Origin: Chlamydia sp.
GTDB lineage: Bacteria > Chlamydiota > Chlamydiia > Chlamydiales > Chlamydiaceae
Direction of reading: 5' to 3'
Length of the DNA: 64,000 nucleotides
NCBI RefSeq assembly: GCF_017472245.1
Contig: NZ_JAFUQR010000002.1
Location: 95,197-159,196 of the forward strand
The translations under genes were made by a program, and so were the position numbers. Below are positions 11,105 to 20,782 of this stretch, one piece after another; the first letter of the stretch is position 1, and each line of letters starts with the position of its first letter. Under the pieces are notes generated by a model, which saw nothing but the letters and a program-made list of their open reading frames with translations, ran no database searches and was not told the DNA's origin.

Positions 11105-13054
11105 ATGCGCGTAGACGTAGATAAATATCTATTCATTGGACGTAAAAAGTCTGAATTTTTCTCTGCATGTAGAGAGATTGGAGCTGTCGAATTTTTGGCA
11201 AAAAGTAAACTTAAGGATTCAGAAAACGTTCGTAGGCTTTCTGAAGGATTAAAGGTATTAAATGCGTTAACAAAGGAGTATTCTCCAACGGATTTAGTAT
11301 CGGACAGATCTGGATATCTGACAACGGAACAGCTTCTTCAGGAAATTTTTGAGATTAATCAAGAGATCACGTCCATCACAGAGTCTTTGAAAGCTTTGGG
11401 CAAAGAGATTGTTCGTGTCAAACCTTTAGGGAATTTCTCTTCAGAAGAGATTCGTGAGTTGACGTTGAAAACGGGTTTAGCTCTTCGATTTTTCTATAAG
11501 AAGCATATAGAGGGAGATTCTTTAGAGGTTAAGGAGGATAACGTTTTTTATCTAACAACGGCATATAACTACGATTACTATGTAGTTGTTGGTATTGTCT
11601 CATTATCCAAGGATGTTTTTACAGAGATGGAAGCTCCATGCTCTGTCAATGAGTTGCGAGAAGAAGAAGTTCGGCTTCAGGCTATTTTGCGCAAAAAGAG
11701 GGCTCGTGTTTGTGAGTTGCATGCGTATCGAGAGGAATTGTTAGAAGCTTTATGTGAACAATGCAATGAGCAAAACTTGCAACACGCGGAGGCAGGTGCT
11801 GATGATTTATTTGGGGACAAAGCATTTAGTGCTGTGGGATGGGTTGTTGTAGATCGTTTGGTTGAAGTCCAGGAGCTTTGTGATCGTTTAGGTGTTCATC
11901 TAGAGCGGGTACAGCCTGATCCGAATGAAGTGGTTCCTACACATTTGGAGAATCATGGGCTAGGAGCTTTAGGGGAATCTTTGGTTAATATTTATGATAC
12001 CCCGGCTTCTACGGATAAGGATCCTTCTTTATGGGTCTTTTTGTCCTTTTTTGTGTTTTTCTCAATGATTATTAATGATGCGGGATATGGATTAATTTTT
12101 TTAGCAACATCGTTGTTTTTGTCTATTAAGGCTCGGAAGCAGATAAAGTGTTCTGTCGCATTAAAACGTTTTTTTAAAATGTGTACGATATTAGGGATCG
12201 GATGCATTTTTTGGGGAGGAGCTACAACTTCTTTTTTTGGTATTTCGGTTAGCTACACTAGCCCTTTTCGGGAATATTCTTTAACACATTTTCTTGCTTT
12301 GAAAAAGGCTAGTTACTATTTGACGGAACGTCCTAAAGGCTATAAAGAACTTGTTCATGATTATCCTGTACTTAAAGACAAAACAACTCCTAAAGAGTTT
12401 CTTCTTGCTCAAGGGACGAGCAGTGGAGATTCTGTATATAAAGCTATTGTTTATGACAAGTTTATAGATAATATTTTAATGGAAATTGCGTTGCTAGTGG
12501 GTGTAATACATCTGTCTTTAGGGATGCTACGCTACTGCAGACAAAGATATTCTGCTATAGGGTGGGTAGTTTTCATGTGCGGCGCCTATATGTATCTTCC
12601 TATCTATTTGCAAGCTGTTTCTCTGATTCACTATGCCCTACATCTTCCTTATGAATTAGGGGGACAAATAGGATATTACATAGCATTTGTAGGCTTAGGG
12701 GGTGCTGTTTTAGGTGGAGTTATCCAAAGAGGATTACGGGGCTTTGATGAGGTAACAGCGGTTATTCAGGTGTTTTCGGATGTTTTATCTTATTTGCGAT
12801 TATACGCGCTTAGCTTAGCGGGAGCTATGGTCGGGAACACTGTCATGGTAATGAGCGAAAGATTTCCCCCAGTAGTAGGGGTTTTGATAATTATCTTCGG
12901 ACACACAGTAAACATTGCACTTTCTATTATGGGAGGAGTGATTCATGGTTTGCGTCTCAATTTCATAGAGTGGTATCACTATAGTTTTGATGGAGGAGGA
13001 AGGCTTCTCCAGCCATTGAAAAGAGTGATTTGTCATAAATCTCAAGGCATTTGA
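11105..13054 (+). CDS. atpI: V-type ATP synthase subunit I (a-type, membrane stator)
   Basis: Membrane subunit forming the ion half-channels. It has 649 residues. Residues 1 to about 310 are cytosolic with coiled-coil stretches (for example LREEEVRLQAILRKKRAR). The rest holds about seven transmembrane helices. The key arginine facing the rotor ring is in YLRLYAL (R565). The family loop FGISVSYTSPF is also present. Ortholog of CT305. Confidence 0.95.
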   Translation: MRVDVDKYLFIGRKKSEFFSACREIGAVEFLAKSKLKDSENVRRLSEGLKVLNALTKEYSPTDLVSDRSGYLTTEQLLQEIFEINQEITSITESLKALGKEIVRVKPLGNFSSEEIRELTLKTGLALRFFYKKHIEGDSLEVKEDNVFYLTTAYNYDYYVVVGIVSLSKDVFTEMEAPCSVNELREEEVRLQAILRKKRARVCELHAYREELLEALCEQCNEQNLQHAEAGADDLFGDKAFSAVGWVVVDRLVEVQELCDRLGVHLERVQPDPNEVVPTHLENHGLGALGESLVNIYDTPASTDKDPSLWVFLSFFVFFSMIINDAGYGLIFLATSLFLSIKARKQIKCSVALKRFFKMCTILGIGCIFWGGATTSFFGISVSYTSPFREYSLTHFLALKKASYYLTERPKGYKELVHDYPVLKDKTTPKEFLLAQGTSSGDSVYKAIVYDKFIDNILMEIALLVGVIHLSLGMLRYCRQRYSAIGWVVFMCGAYMYLPIYLQAVSLIHYALHLPYELGGQIGYYIAFVGLGGAVLGGVIQRGLRGFDEVTAVIQVFSDVLSYLRLYALSLAGAMVGNTVMVMSERFPPVVGVLIIIFGHTVNIALSIMGGVIHGLRLNFIEWYHYSFDGGGRLLQPLKRVICHKSQGI

Positions 13055-13111
13055 TGTGTGAAATTGTGTGTTATTGAAAAAAAAAGGATTTATCCAGGTT
13101 AGAGGAAAGAT

Positions 13112-13537
13112 ATGATAGATATATCGGTAGTAGGCCCTGTATTAGCTATGGCCTTGGCAATGATTGGTAGTGCTATTGGATGTGGGATGGCTGGAGTGGC
13201 TTCTCATGCAGTCATGTCCCGAATTGATGAGGGGCATGGGAAGATTATTGGTTTATCTGCGATGCCTTCGTCCCAATCTATTTATGGATTGATTTTTATG
13301 TTGTTGTTGAACGATGCCATCAAGGATGGAAAGGTCTCAGCTGTTAGTGGTATTGTTATGGGTGTAGCTGTGGGATCTGCTTTACTGCTTTCTGCTTTTA
13401 TGCAAGGGAAGTGTTGTGTGAGTGCTATTCAGGCATATGCACGTTCTTCTGCCATATATGGTAAATCTTTTGCTTCAATTGGGATTGTTGAGTCTTTTGC
13501 GTTATTTGCTTTCGTTTTTGCATTGTTGTTATTCTAA
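13112..13537 (+). CDS. atpK: V-type ATP synthase subunit K (rotor ring proteolipid)
   Basis: Ion-carrying ring subunit. It has 141 residues with four transmembrane helices arranged as two hairpins. Only the fourth helix has the ion-binding carboxylate (E127, in GIVESFALFAF); the second helix has PSSQSIYG without an acid, giving one ion site per double hairpin. The Q of MQGK in the third helix and SQ in the second correspond to residues that bind Na+ in Enterococcus hirae NtpK, which suggests Na+ coupling but does not prove it. AGAGGAAAG precedes the ATG. Confidence 0.94.
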   Translation: MIDISVVGPVLAMALAMIGSAIGCGMAGVASHAVMSRIDEGHGKIIGLSAMPSSQSIYGLIFMLLLNDAIKDGKVSAVSGIVMGVAVGSALLLSAFMQGKCCVSAIQAYARSSAIYGKSFASIGIVESFALFAFVFALLLF

Positions 13538-13967
13538 ATATTTGGCTGCGACACTCTTGGCGTTGTGTTTAGGGGGGTGCTCACAACCTGTATTGTCTTC
13601 ATTCTTGGAATTTATAGATGAGGATTATACGGCAGCTGCTCATCTAGGTGTAGATCGAAGGTGTACTGTAGAATCCGTAGGGCAGCAACTGGTTATTACT
13701 TGGGGGCTGCCTTCACGTTTTAGGGATTCTCTTCCCATGGTTCTCCTTGTATGGGTGTATTATGGTAATGGTGAGGTTGAGAAATTTTCCTACGATGTGC
13801 ACCACCTTTCTGGATATCAGGTATATGTTCTAAAAGATAATACTTATCGAGATCGCCAAAGTATCATTTCTTATAAAGTCTCATTAACAAAGGATGACAA
13901 AGAAATTCTTAGTCGGAGTCATCATCTATGGATGGAAGTAATTGCTTTGAGGGCTTTTAGTCAGTGA
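13518..13967 (+). CDS. Predicted lipoprotein downstream of atpK (CT303-like)
   Basis: A protein of about 150 residues with a lipobox LGGC. Counting from the TTG at 13518, it has a 20-residue leader (HCCYSKYLAATLLALCLG) before the modified cysteine, a normal lipoprotein signal length. The mature part is beta-rich and has no motif I know. The start is uncertain: the frame is open to a GTG at 13422 with ATGs at 13437 and 13458, but none has a good ribosome site, and those starts would place an extra hydrophobic stretch before the lipobox. With any start except a TTG at 13542, the gene overlaps the end of atpK, so it is likely translationally coupled. A role in assembling or anchoring the ATPase is possible but unsupported. 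Confidence 0.7.
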   Translation: MHCCYSKYLAATLLALCLGGCSQPVLSSFLEFIDEDYTAAAHLGVDRRCTVESVGQQLVITWGLPSRFRDSLPMVLLVWVYYGNGEVEKFSYDVHHLSGYQVYVLKDNTYRDRQSIISYKVSLTKDDKEILSRSHHLWMEVIALRAFSQ

Positions 13968-14053
13968 TCGTAGGTTACCTCTTGCTTGATCATAATCAAT
14001 CTCTAAAGCAAAATACTCGCTATTAAAAAAGCAATTTTCACTTAGAGTTCAGG

Positions 14054-14067
14054 CAGGTTAAGACCTG
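14054..14067 (+). repeat. Hairpin upstream of valS
   Basis: CAGGT, loop TAAG, ACCTG, 36 bases before the valS start. It is too small for a T-box, and no specifier or antiterminator structure can be seen. Possible leader structure only. Confidence 0.25.
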
Positions 14068-14103
14068 AGGTACGAGAACAGTCAAATAAATGGGAAGTAT
14101 GGC

Positions 14104-16929
14104 ATGAACGAAGATCAATTTCCTAAAGCGTATGATCCTAAAAGCGCAGAGGCTGGGGTGTATTCGTTTTGGGAACACTCCGGTATGTTTATCGCTAATG
14201 CAGATAGTAAAAAACCGGCGTATTCTATAGTGATGCCTCCACCAAACGTGACCGGGATCCTACATATGGGACATGCTCTTGTGAATACTTTGCAGGATAT
14301 GCTTGTTCGTTACAAACGTATGCAAGGATTTGAGGTCTGTTGGGTTCCTGGAACGGATCATGCCGGAATAGCTACACAAACAGTTGTAGAGAGACATTTA
14401 AAGGCTTCACTTGGTAAACGACGAACCGATTTCTCGAGAGAAGAATTTTTGAAGCATATTTGGGATTGGAAAGAAAAAAGCCAGAACGTAATTCTTTCTC
14501 AATTGAGACAGCTAGGGTGTTCTTGTGATTGGTCTCGTTTGCGATTTACAATGGATCCAGAAGCAAACAAGGCTGTGAAAACAGCTTTTAAGATCTTGTT
14601 TGATCAAGGAGTGATCTATAGAGGATATTATCTAGTCAACTGGGATCCTATTTTGCAAACTGCTTTGGCTGATGATGAAGTAGAGTATGAGGAGCGGGAT
14701 GGGTGGTTGTATTATATTCGGTATCCCATCGTAGGTTCAGAGGACTTTATTACAGTAGCTACAACACGTCCAGAGACTTTATTAGGAGATACTGCTATTG
14801 CAGTTTCTCCTGATGATGAGCGATATAGTCACCTAATAGGCTCTAAGGTAGTTGTTCCTTTTGTGAATAGAGAAATTCCTATTATTGGAGATTTTTCTGT
14901 AGACCCATCTTTTGGAACTGGAGTTGTGAAGATTACTCCCGCTCATGATAAAAATGATTATCGCACTGGGATTGATCATGATTTGCCGATGATCAATATT
15001 TTGACTCCTACGGGGGAAATTAATGAAAACGGGGGAATTTTCACGGGCTTGTCTAAAGAGATGGCTCGTGAAAGTATTGTAACGTCTTTAGAAGCCTTGG
15101 ACTTGTTTGTTAAAAAAGAAGCGTATTCTTCCCGAGTGGGAGTTTCGTATCGTTCCGGAGCTATTATTGAGCCTTACCTTTCTAAGCAGTGGTTTGTTTC
15201 TGTTAATTCTTTCAGAGAATCTTTACGAGAATTTGTAAATAGCAAGGATATTCATCTTTTCCCTCCAGAATTTATAAAAAACTATCTGACTTGGGTAAAT
15301 AATCTTAAAGATTGGTGTATCAGTCGGCAGCTTTGGTGGGGACATCGTATTCCAGTTTGGCATAACAAATACGAAGAAGACCGAGTAATTTGTTTCGACG
15401 GAGAAGGTATCCCTGAAGAGGTAGCGAACGATCCTGAGTCGTGGTATCAAGATCCTGATGTGTTAGACACGTGGTTCTCCTCTGGATTATGGCCATTAAC
15501 TTGCTTTGGTTGGCCTAATGAAGAAAGTCTGGATTTGAAAAAGTTTTATCCAACTTCTGTTTTAGTAACAGGACATGATATCCTCTTCTTTTGGGTCACT
15601 CGTATGGTTTTGATGTGTTCATCTATGACTGATACCAAACCTTTTGCTGATGTTTTTTTGCATGGGTTAATTTTCGGTAAGTCCTATAAACAGTATGACG
15701 AGAAAGGAGATTGGACCTATGTTTCTGGGGAACAGAAGCGTGATTATGATAAAGGAAAACCTCTCCCTAAGAATGTAGTTGCTAAATGGGAGAAGCTTTC
15801 GAAATCTAAGGGTAATGTTATCGATCCCATTGAAATGATTGAATTGTACGGCGCTGATGCTGTCCGTTTGACATTATGCTCTTGTGCAAATCGTGGCGAA
15901 CAAATTGATCTCGATTATCGTTTATTTGAAGAATATAAGAATTTCATAAACAAGCTATGGAATGGCGCTCGTTTTATTTTCGGACATATTTCGGAATTGA
16001 CAAGTCGTGACTTGGAAGAGGGCATTAACAAAGAATTGCTTGGTTTAGAAGACTTTTACATTTTAGATCGCTTCAATGAGTTATTGGCTCGTGTAGATGA
16101 GTATTACACCAACTATTCTTTTGATAAAATAGCTTCTCTTGCCTATGACTTTTTTAAGAATGATTTATGTTCTACGTATTTAGAAATCATTAAACCTACC
16201 CTATTTAGCAAACAGGGTAGTGATGAGCAGCGAGCTAATAAACGTAAGCTTTTAGCCACCTTATTAGTTAACATTTTAGGAGTATTACATCCGGTTGTTC
16301 CTTATATTACAGAAACTCTTTTTCAGAGATTAAAGACGATATTTGGAAATAAAAAAGGGGATGGCTTAGGTGATACGGTAACGAGTCACGCTGTTAGTAT
16401 GTTGCGAGCGGAAGCTTGTATGGTTACAGGGTATCCTAAGTCTATTGATCTTGCTTTTCCTGAAGAATTCAGAGAGTCTTTTGCTTTCGTGGAAAAATTA
16501 GTTTATACAATTCGTAACATTCGCGGAGAAATGCAATTAGATCCTAGACAAGCTTTGAAAGCTTTTATCATTAATTCTAAAAAGGAAGAGTTCCCGAGAG
16601 AATATATTCCAATAATTTGTACTTTAGGAGGAGTGGAAACTGTAGAACAACTTTCTGAAGCTCCCAAAGATTGCGTTTTCAGTTTAGGAGTTGTTGAAGG
16701 AGTTCAAGTTGGGGTAATTCTACCCGCTGAGCAGATTGTTAAAGAGAGAACACGCTTAGAAAAAGAAAAATCTCGCTTAGAAAATAGTATAGAAAGTTTG
16801 TCTAAATTATTAGCAAGTGAGGATTTTCGTACTCGGGCCAATCCAAAATTAGTGCAAAGTAAAGAAGACTCTTTAAGGAATAATCAGCGAGAGTTGCAAA
16901 GTATTTTAGATAAACTAGCGTCGCTTTAA
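14104..16929 (+). CDS. valS: Valyl-tRNA synthetase
   Basis: Class I aminoacyl-tRNA synthetase charging tRNA-Val. The 941 residues are full length. The HIGH motif appears as HMGH in [13 protein letters not shown] near residue 50. KLSKSKGN is the KMSKS loop. Between them lies the editing (CP1) domain with [12 protein letters not shown] and the downstream HDKND segment. The C-terminus ends in the coiled-coil tRNA-binding arm ([15 protein letters not shown]) typical of ValRS. It stands alone after a 136-base gap, and pknD begins 14 bases after its stop, suggesting a shared transcript. Ortholog of CT302. Confidence 0.98.
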   Translation: MNEDQFPKAYDPKSAEAGVYSFWEHSGMFIANADSKKPAYSIVMPPPNVTGILHMGHALVNTLQDMLVRYKRMQGFEVCWVPGTDHAGIATQTVVERHLKASLGKRRTDFSREEFLKHIWDWKEKSQNVILSQLRQLGCSCDWSRLRFTMDPEANKAVKTAFKILFDQGVIYRGYYLVNWDPILQTALADDEVEYEERDGWLYYIRYPIVGSEDFITVATTRPETLLGDTAIAVSPDDERYSHLIGSKVVVPFVNREIPIIGDFSVDPSFGTGVVKITPAHDKNDYRTGIDHDLPMINILTPTGEINENGGIFTGLSKEMARESIVTSLEALDLFVKKEAYSSRVGVSYRSGAIIEPYLSKQWFVSVNSFRESLREFVNSKDIHLFPPEFIKNYLTWVNNLKDWCISRQLWWGHRIPVWHNKYEEDRVICFDGEGIPEEVANDPESWYQDPDVLDTWFSSGLWPLTCFGWPNEESLDLKKFYPTSVLVTGHDILFFWVTRMVLMCSSMTDTKPFADVFLHGLIFGKSYKQYDEKGDWTYVSGEQKRDYDKGKPLPKNVVAKWEKLSKSKGNVIDPIEMIELYGADAVRLTLCSCANRGEQIDLDYRLFEEYKNFINKLWNGARFIFGHISELTSRDLEEGINKELLGLEDFYILDRFNELLARVDEYYTNYSFDKIASLAYDFFKNDLCSTYLEIIKPTLFSKQGSDEQRANKRKLLATLLVNILGVLHPVVPYITETLFQRLKTIFGNKKGDGLGDTVTSHAVSMLRAEACMVTGYPKSIDLAFPEEFRESFAFVEKLVYTIRNIRGEMQLDPRQALKAFIINSKKEEFPREYIPIICTLGGVETVEQLSEAPKDCVFSLGVVEGVQVGVILPAEQIVKERTRLEKEKSRLENSIESLSKLLASEDFRTRANPKLVQSKEDSLRNNQRELQSILDKLASL

Positions 16930-16943
16930 AAGAGGCTTTTCTT

Positions 16944-19751
16944 TTGCAACGGTATGAATTGATTAGACTGATTGGCAAAGGGGGCATGGGTGAGGTGTAC
17001 TTGGCTCATGACAAAGCTTGCTCTCGTAGGGTAGCTTTGAAGAAGATCCGAGAGGATCTTAATGGGAATGATTTGCTTAGGAAACGTTTTCTTAGGGAAG
17101 CAAAAATTGCGGCGGACCTTATACATCCTGGTATAGTTCCAGTATACTCGATATGTAGTGATGGTGAGTCGGTTTACTATACCATGCCCTACATAGAGGG
17201 ATTTTCTTTAAAAAATTTATTAAAAAGTGTTTGGCAAAAGGAGATTTTTTCTAAAGAACTAGAAGAAAAAACCTCCGTTAAAGCTTTTCTTCCTATTTTT
17301 GATAAAATTTGTGCCACCGTAGAGTATATTCATTCTAAAGGGGTGCTACATCGTGATTTGAAGCCTGATAATATCTTATTAGGCTTATTTGGAGAAGTTG
17401 TCATTGTTGACTGGGGAGCAGCTATATTTAAGCATGCTAAAGAGCTGCTTCAAGAAAGGGGAGAGACTGATATTTCCCCCTTTAACGAAGATAATATTTG
17501 TTATTCCAGCATGACAATCCCCGGCAAGATTGTGGGGACTCCTGATTATATGGCCCCTGAAACCTTGTTAGGAGTAGAAGCTTCAGAGAAAACGGATATA
17601 TATGCACTCGGGCTCATTCTTTATCAGATGTTGACTCTAGCTTTCCCTTATAGAAAGAAAAAGGGACGAAAGCTTTCTCATTATGAAGATACTATCTTGT
17701 CTCCTATAGAGATGTCTCCCTATCGGGAAATTCCTCCTTCTTTATCGCAGATTGCTATGAAAGCAATAGCTATAGATCCTAAAGAAAGATTTTCTTCTGT
17801 TCAAGAGCTGCGTAAGGCTTTGGAGCCATATCTTCACGGTGATCCAGAATGGACTGTAAGAACTGTGTTAACCGCTAAAGATAAAGGATGTTGGAAGTAT
17901 TACGAACCTATACTTCTTTCTCGCTACTTTCCTGCGCTGGCACACTCTCCAACCCAATGGTATCATTTTATGCTTTCTAATATGGAAGCTGGTTCTTGTA
18001 TGCGTGTTGAGTACACGATCTTGAAAAGCTCCCTAGAAGAGGGAATGGGAATTCTCTTTCCACCTTCAAAAGAAGCTGATAAAGGAGAGTTTTATTGTGG
18101 ATATGGATTGTGGTTTTTTGTTCAAAAGAATGAACTCATAGTTTCTCTCATCAAAAATGGGATAGAGATTCAAAAAAAGACTCAGGGGATTATTGCTCAA
18201 CAGTCTCGTTTTGCAATCACGATAGAGAAATCCGATAACAAGATTGCAGTCTTTGTTGATCAAACTTTGTTCATTATACACATAGATTATCTTCCTAGTT
18301 TAGGAAAGCGGATAGGGGTAGTTATTCAAGATTTGTTGGGAGTCAGTGATATCATAATCTTAGAAAGCAGTGGGGCTTTACGTGTAAGTTGCTTAGCTAT
18401 TCCTGATGCATTTTTATCCGAAAAATTATACGATCAGGCTGCAAGTTTCTACCGAAAAATCAGGGATTCTTTTCCTGGACGAAAAGAAAGTTATGAGGCT
18501 CAGTTTCGTTTAGGCGTGACACTATTAACTCAGATAGAGGAACAAGGAGGGGATTTAACCCAAGCTCTTAGTTTTTTCGATGATTTGCATGAGAGTGCAG
18601 GGGCTCCTCTTGAATATTTAGGTAAGGCTTTAGTTTATCAGAGAAATGGAAGTTTTATAGAAGAGATAAGATGTCTACTTTTGGCTTTAAAAAGATATGC
18701 ACAGCATCCTGAGATTTCACGTTTAGAGGATCACCTTTGTTTTCGTTTGTATGACAGCTTGCATAAGCATCGTAGTGAAGCCTTAGTATTCATGTTATTG
18801 ATTTTGTGGGTTGCTCCCAAAAAAATCAGCGTAAGAGAAGAAGAACGGTTTCTTGAGGTCATATATTACAAACAACAAGCTACTTTGTTTTGTCGGATAG
18901 ATAAAGCTCCTTTGCAGTTTAGGTCTTCTAAGATGGAGCTATTCCTTTGTTTCTGGACAGGCTTTTCTTTATTTCTTCCAGAACTTTTTCAAAGAGCTAG
19001 GGATTTACGAGATTATCAAGCCGTTGCCGATATTTTTTATGTTGTATGTGCTTCTGGAAATCAGGAAGCTTTTTCTCAATTTTCAGCAGCTTTAGTAGAT
19101 TTTGCTGATGAGGCTATTTTTTCTGAATCACCGCAAAACGAAGAGATTGCAAATCTAGTCTTATTTGTTCAAGGGATAGAGGCCTTACAGAATAAGGAGT
19201 ATCAGAAAGCAAAAGAACTTTTACTAAAAACTTCTTTTGTCCTACAGCTATATGCTTTAGATTTATTCAGCTTGCAAGCTTTTATCAATGAGGAAGTAGA
19301 GTTCTTTGTTGATCTTTTGCAAGCTGTTTACAATCTCGCTGATGAAGAAGAGCGTAAACACATTCTGGTTTATAGAATACAAATTTGTTTGTGGAATAGA
19401 GACCAGGATCAGGCCTATAAGTTGTTAAGTAGTAATTTTTTTAAAAATAATGGGGAATCAGAGTGTTCAGAAGCCTTTATTTTGTGGGGGTATTATTTAG
19501 CGTTAACAGGAGATCAGGCAGCCGTTAAAGCTCATTTTTCCCGTTGTCAATGCAAATACGGAAGGTCGGCTCTAATTGGGAAATGTTTGGATGGTGATTC
19601 ATTGAGTTATTTAGATGGGCTTATCTGGCGGGAGAAGAAAATATTTTTATTTCAGAAGTTTTTTCTACTTCGCTGCTTAAACGATCCGCAAAAGCAATAT
19701 GAGGTTTATCGGCAAGCTTATCTGTCTATGGCACAAAGTTTTTTTGATTAA
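16944..19751 (+). CDS. pknD: Serine/threonine protein kinase PknD
   Basis: Eukaryotic-type (Hanks) protein kinase of 935 residues. The glycine loop IGKGGMGEVYL is at 10-20, the ATP lysine is K33, and the catalytic loop HRDLKPDN has D138. The metal-binding motif reads DWG (D156) instead of DFG, and GTPDYMAPE closes the activation segment. The kinase ends near residue 290; the remaining 640 residues contain a beta-rich section and then many helical, TPR-like segments with no clear family. A TTG start is used: AGAGG precedes it, and the next in-frame ATG would cut into the glycine loop. Chlamydial PknD has been described as a dual-specificity kinase. A PP2C phosphatase later in the window is a natural counterpart. 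Confidence 0.95.
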   Translation: MQRYELIRLIGKGGMGEVYLAHDKACSRRVALKKIREDLNGNDLLRKRFLREAKIAADLIHPGIVPVYSICSDGESVYYTMPYIEGFSLKNLLKSVWQKEIFSKELEEKTSVKAFLPIFDKICATVEYIHSKGVLHRDLKPDNILLGLFGEVVIVDWGAAIFKHAKELLQERGETDISPFNEDNICYSSMTIPGKIVGTPDYMAPETLLGVEASEKTDIYALGLILYQMLTLAFPYRKKKGRKLSHYEDTILSPIEMSPYREIPPSLSQIAMKAIAIDPKERFSSVQELRKALEPYLHGDPEWTVRTVLTAKDKGCWKYYEPILLSRYFPALAHSPTQWYHFMLSNMEAGSCMRVEYTILKSSLEEGMGILFPPSKEADKGEFYCGYGLWFFVQKNELIVSLIKNGIEIQKKTQGIIAQQSRFAITIEKSDNKIAVFVDQTLFIIHIDYLPSLGKRIGVVIQDLLGVSDIIILESSGALRVSCLAIPDAFLSEKLYDQAASFYRKIRDSFPGRKESYEAQFRLGVTLLTQIEEQGGDLTQALSFFDDLHESAGAPLEYLGKALVYQRNGSFIEEIRCLLLALKRYAQHPEISRLEDHLCFRLYDSLHKHRSEALVFMLLILWVAPKKISVREEERFLEVIYYKQQATLFCRIDKAPLQFRSSKMELFLCFWTGFSLFLPELFQRARDLRDYQAVADIFYVVCASGNQEAFSQFSAALVDFADEAIFSESPQNEEIANLVLFVQGIEALQNKEYQKAKELLLKTSFVLQLYALDLFSLQAFINEEVEFFVDLLQAVYNLADEEERKHILVYRIQICLWNRDQDQAYKLLSSNFFKNNGESECSEAFILWGYYLALTGDQAAVKAHFSRCQCKYGRSALIGKCLDGDSLSYLDGLIWREKKIFLFQKFFLLRCLNDPQKQYEVYRQAYLSMAQSFFD

Positions 19752-19773
19752 ATACAGAGAAAAAACATAAGAA

Positions 19774-19802
19774 AACCTTTTCCTTATAGAAAGAAAAAGG
19801 TT
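19774..19802. terminator. Terminator hairpin between pknD and the Inc-like genes
   Basis: AACCTTTT, 13-base loop, AAAAGGTT. On the minus strand it is followed by TTTTCTTATGTTTTTT, so it looks best suited to end the minus-strand Inc-like transcript. The plus side lacks a T run. Confidence 0.45.
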
Positions 19803-19841
19803 CTAGAAATTAGCACTTACTTACTCAAAAAGAAAAAGGAA

Positions 19842-20195
19842 CTATTGATAATTTACATTAGGTGACGAGCAGCAACAAAGTTGGCGCACTCCTAAGTATA
19901 GCAAGTGGAAGATTGAGAAGACTATCGATACAAGGAGCAAAGCAGCCATGCTAGCAACAAAAACACCGAGTCCTCCAGCAATAGCAACTTTAGCGGATTC
20001 TTCCCAATTTTTAGTAGGACGTACTAAGCATAAATAAGCGGCCACTCCTAATCCCAGAACAGGAAGCAAAGCCAAAACAAACAGCAGATGTCCAGAGACG
20101 GTATTCTTCTTAGGTTTGTTGTGCTCTTCTGCTGAAGAAATTGGGTCATGCGAAAAAGACGCCGAAACCTCTGAAAGAGATGCAATAGGATCCAT
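19842..20195 (-). CDS. Small Inc-like membrane protein (first of a related pair)
   Basis: A 117-residue protein with a hydrophilic N-terminus (1-35) and two long hydrophobic segments, about 36-58 and 70-103, separated by a short loop (RPTKNWEES). This is the bilobed hydrophobic pattern of chlamydial inclusion membrane proteins. The C-terminus carries a CCC cluster, a possible palmitoylation or metal site. ACGGAGA precedes the ATG. The hydrophobic region aligns with that of the upstream minus-strand neighbour (shared LLP..GL, K..W, GG.GV, F.LL..G positions), so the two look like a tandem duplication. It may correspond to CT300. Function unknown; inclusion location is inferred from architecture. 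Confidence 0.8.
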   Translation of the reverse strand: MDPIASLSEVSASFSHDPISSAEEHNKPKKNTVSGHLLFVLALLPVLGLGVAAYLCLVRPTKNWEESAKVAIAGGLGVFVASMAALLLVSIVFSIFHLLYLGVRQLCCCSSPNVNYQ

Positions 20196-20220
20196 ACTTT
20201 ATCTCCGTAAAATTTTTCAG

Positions 20221-20234
20221 GAGGCCGGAGCCTC
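20221..20234 (-). repeat. GC-rich hairpin between the two Inc-like genes
   Basis: On the plus strand GAGGC CGGA GCCTC; on the minus strand it is followed by CTGAAAAATTTTA and then the ribosome site of the downstream gene. It may act as a weak terminator or attenuator, or as an mRNA processing point between the pair. Confidence 0.4.
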
Positions 20235-20279
20235 TCAATGTTATTAAAAAATTGTTTGTTCAAAGATACTTGGCACTAT

Positions 20280-20684
20280 TTAGTTGCGGCGACGGTCAAC
20301 CATACAGCTAATCCCTTGGCCTAACAAATAGAATAGACAGGAGATTACAACTAAAGCGATAGTGGCCATAAGAGCCATGACAAGCACACCAGATCCTCCA
20401 AGCATAGACAGACAGAACCTTAATTCCCACTGATCGTTGCTCTTTTTTGTAGCTCTATCATGAATCAGCTTCCCTGCGATGATCAAACCGACAAAGGGAA
20501 GCAGCTTCCAAGGATCAGAAAAGAATGCTCTGGCGATTGATGCTAACCTGTTAAGGAGGCTTTCCCAGTCAAAATTACTGAGGCTGGATTCTATTGAGCC
20601 TGTGTTGAATCTTCGCTCATCTGTAGACGGGGATTGAGGTGAAGCAGGCCGTGAGTTATCTAAATTTGTAGGAGAGATTGGCAT
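20280..20684 (-). CDS. Small Inc-like membrane protein (second of a related pair)
   Basis: A 134-residue protein. Residues 1-57 are polar, Ser/Pro-rich and likely disordered. Hydrophobic segments lie at about 58-75 and 92-124, with a loop containing KKSNDQWE, and a basic tail (DRRRN) closes it. The pattern and several conserved positions match the 117-residue neighbour immediately downstream on the minus strand. AGGTAG precedes the ATG. The disordered N-terminus suits a type III secretion signal. Inclusion membrane location is inferred; I cannot assign a function. Confidence 0.78.
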   Translation of the reverse strand: MPISPTNLDNSRPASPQSPSTDERRFNTGSIESSLSNFDWESLLNRLASIARAFFSDPWKLLPFVGLIIAGKLIHDRATKKSNDQWELRFCLSMLGGSGVLVMALMATIALVVISCLFYLLGQGISCMVDRRRN

Positions 20685-20782
20685 AATTTCTACCTAAAAT
20701 TAAAAACGTTGAGAAAAAGTTTTCCTCAAAAAGTCTTTTTTTTAAAGGTTTTTTTTTGTTTAAAAAATCTTACGGATTCTTT

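Noticed and set aside
13968..14103. T-box riboswitch upstream of valS
   Set aside because: Only a 5-bp hairpin is visible; no T-box sequence, specifier loop or terminator/antiterminator pair.
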